A stretch of 64,000 nucleotides of DNA from the NCBI GenBank assembly GCA_003210055.1, contig QCNS01000002.1:51215-115214 (forward strand), in the 5' to 3' direction. A model generated the notes under the pieces. It saw nothing but the letters and a program-made list of their open reading frames with translations. It was not told the DNA's origin and ran no database searches. Each line of letters starts with the position of its first letter. The first letter of the stretch is position 1. Positions 59,690 through 64,000 of this stretch are shown here, piece by piece. A program made the translations under genes and the position numbers. The DNA is from SAR116 cluster bacterium AG-426-I14. Lineage in GTDB: Bacteria > Pseudomonadota > Alphaproteobacteria > Puniceispirillales > Marisalimonadaceae.

Positions 59690-60922
59690 ATGAAGTCGTC
59701 TGTTATTATAGTTGGAGGAGGGATAACTGGTATTTCAACAGCGGAAAATCTTAGAAGAGAGGGTATTAATGTAACTTTGATAGACAAGATTGAACCAGGA
59801 GACGAAAAACAAACTTCTTATGGAAACGCTGGGTTACTGGCAATTTCTTCAATTATACCAATTTCATCACCAAATTTATGGAAAAAGTTGCCAAAATATT
59901 TATTTTCAAGTAACTCACCTGTTTCGATTAAATGGTCTTATTTTCCAAAATTATTAAAGTGGTTAGTTCCTTTTATGAAGAATTGTTCAAAAGAAAAATT
60001 CTTGTCAATTGTGAATTCATTAAATGAACTTACATATGATAGTGTAAATCAACATAAACTTTTATCAAAAGGTACTAAAGCAGAAAAATATATTAAAACT
60101 GGGGACGTTAAAGTTTTATTTAAAAGCAAAAATGATTTTTTAATATTAGAGGATGAGTTTAATTTACGAAAAAAATATGGATTTAATTTTTTTCATTTAA
60201 ATAGACAAGAAATTTTAATAAATGATCCTTTGATTTCTTCTAATTATAATTTTGCTCTTAGTTTTCCAAATCATGGATGGTTAACCTCTCCAAGTAAATA
60301 CATTAAGACATTGAAAGATCATTTTGTTGATAATGGTGGTAAGTTTTTAAAAGACGAAGTTTTAAATTTAGAAGAAAATTTTATTTTAACAAAAGATAGC
60401 GGAAAATTAAAAGCAGACAAAATAGTGGTTTGTGCAGGAGTTTGGTCTGGTAAATTTTTAAAAAAAATAGATCATTTTGTAAATATTGAGTCTGAAAAGG
60501 GTTATCATATTGTTCTTAAAAATGTAAATCATATGCCGCCATCGCCTTATATGATAAATGATTTAAAATTAGCTGTCACCCCTATGGAAAAAGGATTGAG
60601 ATTCGCAGGTAGAGTAGAGTTTTCTGGTGTAGACTCTTCCCCGTCCGAGGAACAGTTTCAAATTATACGTAATGGAATAAGAAATATTTATCCAAAGTTA
60701 AAATGGGAGGGCGAAGAAATTTGGTCTGGACAACGACCCTCTACCACAGACAGTCTTCCTGTATTAGGAGAGTCAAGAAAGCATCAGAACTTATATTTTG
60801 CTTTTGGAGGGCAACATGTAGGCATGACTATTGGACCAAAGCTAGGTAAAATTACTACAGATTTAATCATTGGTAGAAAACCTAATGTCTCGCTTTCTGA
60901 ATTTTCACATGATAGATTTTAA
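59690..60922 (+). CDS. FAD-dependent D-amino-acid dehydrogenase-like oxidoreductase
   Basis: A 410-residue flavoenzyme of the DadA/DAAO group. FAD-binding VIIVGGGITGISTAENLRREG opens the protein; the next acidic residue in LIDKIEPGDEKQTSYGNAG corresponds to the ribose contact and DadA-specific Ser/Asn-rich loop; KIVVCAGVWSGKFL near 245 and GQRPSTTDSLPVLGES near 345 are DadA-like. It oxidises a D-amino acid or secondary amine to its oxo acid. In the TRAP operon, 22 bp after the cupin, suggesting amino-acid-like substrate for the transporter. Confidence 0.85.
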   Translation: MKSSVIIVGGGITGISTAENLRREGINVTLIDKIEPGDEKQTSYGNAGLLAISSIIPISSPNLWKKLPKYLFSSNSPVSIKWSYFPKLLKWLVPFMKNCSKEKFLSIVNSLNELTYDSVNQHKLLSKGTKAEKYIKTGDVKVLFKSKNDFLILEDEFNLRKKYGFNFFHLNRQEILINDPLISSNYNFALSFPNHGWLTSPSKYIKTLKDHFVDNGGKFLKDEVLNLEENFILTKDSGKLKADKIVVCAGVWSGKFLKKIDHFVNIESEKGYHIVLKNVNHMPPSPYMINDLKLAVTPMEKGLRFAGRVEFSGVDSSPSEEQFQIIRNGIRNIYPKLKWEGEEIWSGQRPSTTDSLPVLGESRKHQNLYFAFGGQHVGMTIGPKLGKITTDLIIGRKPNVSLSEFSHDRF

Positions 60923-60955
60923 AAAAAGATAATTATTAAAAGTGAGTCTAAGAAT

Positions 60956-61159
60956 ATGAAAAGATGGCGACATTTTCTAGTAACCATACTTATAGTTCCA
61001 TCTTTAGGGATTTATGTTTGGTTTGCATCTATTATTCTTGATTTTTTGATAGGGTTTCACTTTTTAATTGATTTTTTAATATATTTTGTGATGGGCATTC
61101 TTTGGATTTTACCTGCTACTGTGGTTATAAAATGGTTGGCCAAACATGAGTCAAATTGA
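60956..61159 (+). CDS. DUF2842-family small membrane protein
   Basis: A 67-residue protein with two hydrophobic helices (about 8-28 and 38-58). FVMGILWILPATVVIKWLAK near the end is the conserved DUF2842 pattern, a family almost confined to Alphaproteobacteria; this supports the taxonomic placement. Its role is unknown. It lies 33 bp after the dehydrogenase and 39 bp before the SDR. Confidence 0.75.
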   Translation: MKRWRHFLVTILIVPSLGIYVWFASIILDFLIGFHFLIDFLIYFVMGILWILPATVVIKWLAKHESN

Positions 61160-61198
61160 GGTTAATCATATTAATTATACTTTTAAAAGATTAAAATT

Positions 61199-62098
61199 AT
61201 GAAAACTAAAAAAACTATCTTAGTAACAGGTTCAAGTGGTTTAATTGGTTACCCCTTAGTAAAAAAACTTTTGAACTCAGAAGTTTATATTTTAGGTATA
61301 GATCCAAGAGAATTATTTGAAAAAAATCGTCAATATACTCATTTATCAAATATAAACTTAAGTAAAGATAAATTTTTAGAAGTTTTTGAAAAATATAACG
61401 TTTCAGATGTCATTCACACTGGTGGTATTTCAGGTCCAATGTTATTTAATGACCAACCATTTAAAATTATAAAAAATAATATTTTTTTTACATTAAATTT
61501 AATTGAGGCCTGCAGGGCTTTTAACAAAATTAATAAAGTTATTTTTTGCTCGTCCATTTCAGCTTATGGGGATTTGCTTGAAAAAAATACTGATGAAAAT
61601 TTTAAATTCTCACCTACTAATTTATATGGTGCATCAAAAGCTTCATGTGATTTAATATTAGAGAAATATTTTGAAAATTATAATCTAGATATATTAGCCC
61701 TCAGATTTTCAACAGTATACGGTCCAAGAAGAGAAACTGATTGTTTTATCAAAGATATGGTAAATGCCGCAAAAAGTAATAAAAAAATAACTTTACCATT
61801 TCGAATAGATCTACAGTGGCCTTACATTCATGTTGATGATGCAGTTTCTTCTATAATTGCAGCTTTATTAAATGAAAAAAAAAACAATTATTCTTATAAT
61901 ATTTCTGGTCCTGATTTTCCATCATATGCTCAAGTAGCAAATGAAATTAAAAAATACTATAAAAACTTCAATCCATCTTTTTCAAAGAATAATGAAATAA
62001 AAAAAAGAGAGTTATTTTCTATTCAAAAAATAAAAAAAGATATTGGCTGGCAACCAATTATTGACATTGAAAAAGGTATTAAAAGCTTTATTATGTAA
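61199..62098 (+). CDS. NAD-dependent epimerase/dehydratase (SDR)
   Basis: A 299-residue extended SDR of the UDP-sugar epimerase/dehydratase type. VTGSSGLIGYPLVKKL binds NAD, SSISAYGD holds the catalytic Ser, and YGASKASCDLILEKY the Tyr-x-x-x-Lys pair near residue 145. RFSTVYGPRRETDCF and PYIHVDDAVSSI are the sugar-binding C-domain. Substrate unknown, sugar nucleotide or lignin-derived aldehyde possible. Confidence 0.9.
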   Translation: MKTKKTILVTGSSGLIGYPLVKKLLNSEVYILGIDPRELFEKNRQYTHLSNINLSKDKFLEVFEKYNVSDVIHTGGISGPMLFNDQPFKIIKNNIFFTLNLIEACRAFNKINKVIFCSSISAYGDLLEKNTDENFKFSPTNLYGASKASCDLILEKYFENYNLDILALRFSTVYGPRRETDCFIKDMVNAAKSNKKITLPFRIDLQWPYIHVDDAVSSIIAALLNEKKNNYSYNISGPDFPSYAQVANEIKKYYKNFNPSFSKNNEIKKRELFSIQKIKKDIGWQPIIDIEKGIKSFIM

Positions 62099-62139
62099 CT
62101 ACGAGATATTTCAAAACAATCAATATTTGTAGAATTTTA

Positions 62140-63312
62140 CTATAAGTTCTTTTCTCTCGTAAAAAATAAACTTACAACATATATCCCAAGAGCAAACAGA
62201 GGAATTAAAGACATGTATAACATTTGATTCCATCCAATATTTGAATGCAATGTGCCTGCAAGCAAAGAGGCTATAGAGACACTAAAAAATATAATAAAGT
62301 CTGTTATACCTTGAACTGATGCTCTTTCTTTTGGATTAGTACTTTTTGCAATAACATCACTACCACCTACATATAAAAAATTCCATCCTAATCCACAGAA
62401 AAATAAGGATAACCAAAAGTGATATACTTTTTCACCAATTGTTCCAAAATATATTGAAAACAAATAAAACAGAATTCCAAGAAGCATAATTTTTCTGTTT
62501 CCATATTTACTAATTAAATAACCTGTAAAAAAAGATGGAGCAAACATTGCTATTACATGCCACTGAATTACATTAGCGCTAGCATCATTACCAAGTTTGC
62601 AAACATTCACTATTTGAAGAGGGGCTGCTGTCATTAAAAAACTCATTAATGAATAACCTAAAGCAGCAGTAAATACAGCTAATATTAATTTTTTTTGTGA
62701 AAGAATTGATATAACAGATCTTTTTTCATTCAATATATTCTTATTTGGTGGAATTTTTAAAAAACATAAAACAAAAATATTTATAATTTGAATTGCAGCG
62801 GCAATTAAATAAGCAGATAAATACTCATATTCAGTATAATAATTATACGATAACTTAGATAATTCTGGTCCAAGTATAGCAGCTATGATTCCGCCAGCTA
62901 ATACTAAAGAAATGGCTTTACTTTTAAATTCATTTGGTACGTTATCTGTAGCTGCATATCTATAAAATTGTTGAGTTGATTGTGACAAACCAATAAAAAC
63001 AGCAGCAAATATAAAACTTAAAAAACTTTTTTCAAAAATAGCAAAAACAACTAATAATGAACCTATAAAACAAGATAGAATGCCTAAAAAAAAAATAATT
63101 TTTCTACCAAATTTTCCCATTAATAACGATATTGGAATCAGAGTTAACGCAACTGTTATGAATTGAAAAGAAAGAGGGATTGTGGCGTATTCAGGCTTGG
63201 GGGCTAACATTACCCCAACCAATCCTGTATGAATAATATTTATTCCTGTACTAGTAATTGATAACCCTTGAGCAATTGCAAGTGTTAAGACATTTTTTTT
63301 TGCTAATTCCAA
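62140..63312 (-). CDS. MFS transporter (YNFM/DHA1-like)
   Basis: A 390-residue, 12-helix inner-membrane transporter. ISLLMGKFGRKIIFFLGILSC near residue 58 is the loop 2-3 motif, FIGLSQSTQQFYRYAATDNVPNEFKSKAISLVLAGGII follows helix 4, GYLISKYGNRKIMLLG is the repeat-2 counterpart. Divergent from the TauD gene and convergent with the SDR. Substrate unknown. Confidence 0.85.
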   Translation of the reverse strand: MELAKKNVLTLAIAQGLSITSTGINIIHTGLVGVMLAPKPEYATIPLSFQFITVALTLIPISLLMGKFGRKIIFFLGILSCFIGSLLVVFAIFEKSFLSFIFAAVFIGLSQSTQQFYRYAATDNVPNEFKSKAISLVLAGGIIAAILGPELSKLSYNYYTEYEYLSAYLIAAAIQIINIFVLCFLKIPPNKNILNEKRSVISILSQKKLILAVFTAALGYSLMSFLMTAAPLQIVNVCKLGNDASANVIQWHVIAMFAPSFFTGYLISKYGNRKIMLLGILFYLFSIYFGTIGEKVYHFWLSLFFCGLGWNFLYVGGSDVIAKSTNPKERASVQGITDFIIFFSVSIASLLAGTLHSNIGWNQMLYMSLIPLFALGIYVVSLFFTREKNL

Positions 63313-63438
63313 TTTTGATTTTTCATATTTTAAAGATTGGATTATTATCGATAAGAATTGGTTTTTAAAAAAATAGTTTAGCTACAATAAAATTTATAAA
63401 AAAGTAGACTTTATCTTTCATAATGTAAATAAATTTAT

Positions 63439-64000
63439 TTAAAAGGGCTTATCACCTTTAAGCATGATTCTATATAAGTATCTTTTTTCATTCATATTGT
63501 AATCGCCATTTGCCTTATGCATAAGTATTCTATTATCCCAAATTACAAAGTCTCCAACTTGCCACTTATGCCTGTATTCAAATTTTTTAGAATATACTAA
63601 TTCCATTAATTGATTTAATAGATCAATTGTTTGTTGTTCAGTATAATTTATAATATTTTCAATACGTATAGGATTGATGTAGAGACATTTTTTTCTTGTT
63701 TCAGGATGAGTTCTAATTAATGGGTGGATAACCTTTTTAATAAGTTTATTTTCATTTTTCAAGCTCATTAATTTTCTCTTACTATGTTTACTTTGATAGA
63801 CGTGTTCTGCTTTTAAGTTAACTATTTTATTTCGCAAATCATTTGGAAGACTCTCATATAATTTGTTCATATTTACAAATTGTGTATCACCTCCAAATGA
63901 TGGAATTTCTTTTGCTAAAAGTATAGTTGCTTTTGGGGGTTCAATATCATTGCTATGATCCGTATGAAATCCTTCTCCTGGAATGTATATCTTTCCATTT
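63439..64000 (-). CDS. TauD/TfdA-family dioxygenase, N-terminus off right edge
   Basis: The reading frame is open to the right edge. The visible 187 residues start NGKIYIPGEGFHTDHSN and contain the iron ligands His-x-Asp (FHTDHS) near the edge and the distal His in RILMHKANGDY, followed by KRYLYRIMLKG for 2-oxoglutarate. It is a second TauD-type oxygenase, similar to but not the same as the one at 24755 (IHPVTRKKSLFL is matched by HPLIRTHPETRKKCLYI). An in-frame ATG at 63870 is not the real start, since the fold begins before it. Confidence 0.9.
   Translation of the reverse strand, partial: NGKIYIPGEGFHTDHSNDIEPPKATILLAKEIPSFGGDTQFVNMNKLYESLPNDLRNKIVNLKAEHVYQSKHSKRKLMSLKNENKLIKKVIHPLIRTHPETRKKCLYINPIRIENIINYTEQQTIDLLNQLMELVYSKKFEYRHKWQVGDFVIWDNRILMHKANGDYNMNEKRYLYRIMLKGDKPF

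Noticed and set aside
63868..63870. ATG as start of the right-edge TauD gene
   Set aside because: The frame continues upstream with the iron-binding His-x-Asp motif, so the gene extends past the window.

Overview
The window looks like chromosomal DNA of a very AT-rich (roughly 30% G+C by eye), gene-dense Gram-negative bacterium. TonB-dependent uptake, TRAP and TauD-type genes, ETF-quinone oxidoreductase, a DUF2842-type protein, CoxD/E/G relatives and many 1-8 bp gene overlaps fit a streamlined marine alphaproteobacterium (SAR11, AEGEAN-169/HIMB59 or similar). That placement is inference; no rRNA or marker gene is present. I see no phage, IS, integrase, CRISPR array or plasmid gene. Two tRNA genes (Asp-GTC, Pro-TGG), a cobalamin riboswitch and a TPP riboswitch are clear.

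1-8058: a ferredoxin-NADP reductase cut by the left edge, an atypical SDR, a B12-riboswitch operon (BtuB-like receptor plus an ECF-S-like DUF6580 membrane protein), tRNA-Asp, a short Gly-tailed exported protein, then a carbamoyltransferase cassette (divergent SGNH-like protein, ferritin-like protein, NodU/CmcH carbamoyltransferase and a 53-aa DUF5989 protein).

8080-21420: a long plus-strand run. A benzoyl-CoA epoxidation (box) operon (benzoate-CoA ligase, alpha/beta hydrolase, BoxC, BoxB) lies between two large exported, repeat-rich, coiled-coil proteins that share a domain. One of them carries a near-perfect DNA tandem repeat encoding an 11-residue hydrophobic motif. A soluble or membrane-associated small protein, another coiled-coil exported protein and a PqiA-like membrane protein follow. 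This is the part of the window with most unknown biology.

21424-36041: transport and catabolic genes: an MFS carrier, VOC/MFS/TauD/amidohydrolase cluster, a Fur-box-like site in a divergent promoter region, HisC-like aminotransferase with an aldehyde dehydrogenase, a GAF protein pair, KDGal kinase/aldolase (dgoK-dgoA), and a MarR-EmrA-EmrB efflux operon preceded by two abutting identical 14-bp palindromes.

36052-42847: homocysteine S-methyltransferase, MoxR ATPase and VWA protein (CoxD/CoxE-like), thioesterase, EamA exporter, ETF-QO, and two very small membrane-protein genes (32 and 42 aa), one translationally coupled to a NifU/SufU-like scaffold gene.

42857-50651: minus-strand Mrp-type cation/proton antiporter operon in the order E-F-G-DUF4040-B-C-D-D-small-D, followed by coxG. 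There is no full-length MrpA.

50670-64000: a ThiX-like permease and ThiY-like binding protein separated by a TPP riboswitch, a histone-deacetylase-like amidohydrolase, DUF192 protein, tRNA-Pro, a lipoprotein-like protein directly followed by an exported caspase-family protein, a TAXI-TRAP transporter operon with cupin and D-amino-acid-dehydrogenase-like genes, a DUF2842 protein, an SDR epimerase, an MFS carrier and a TauD dioxygenase cut by the right edge. Every stretch without a gene is shorter than about 320 bp; the longest (1422-1731) holds the cobalamin riboswitch.
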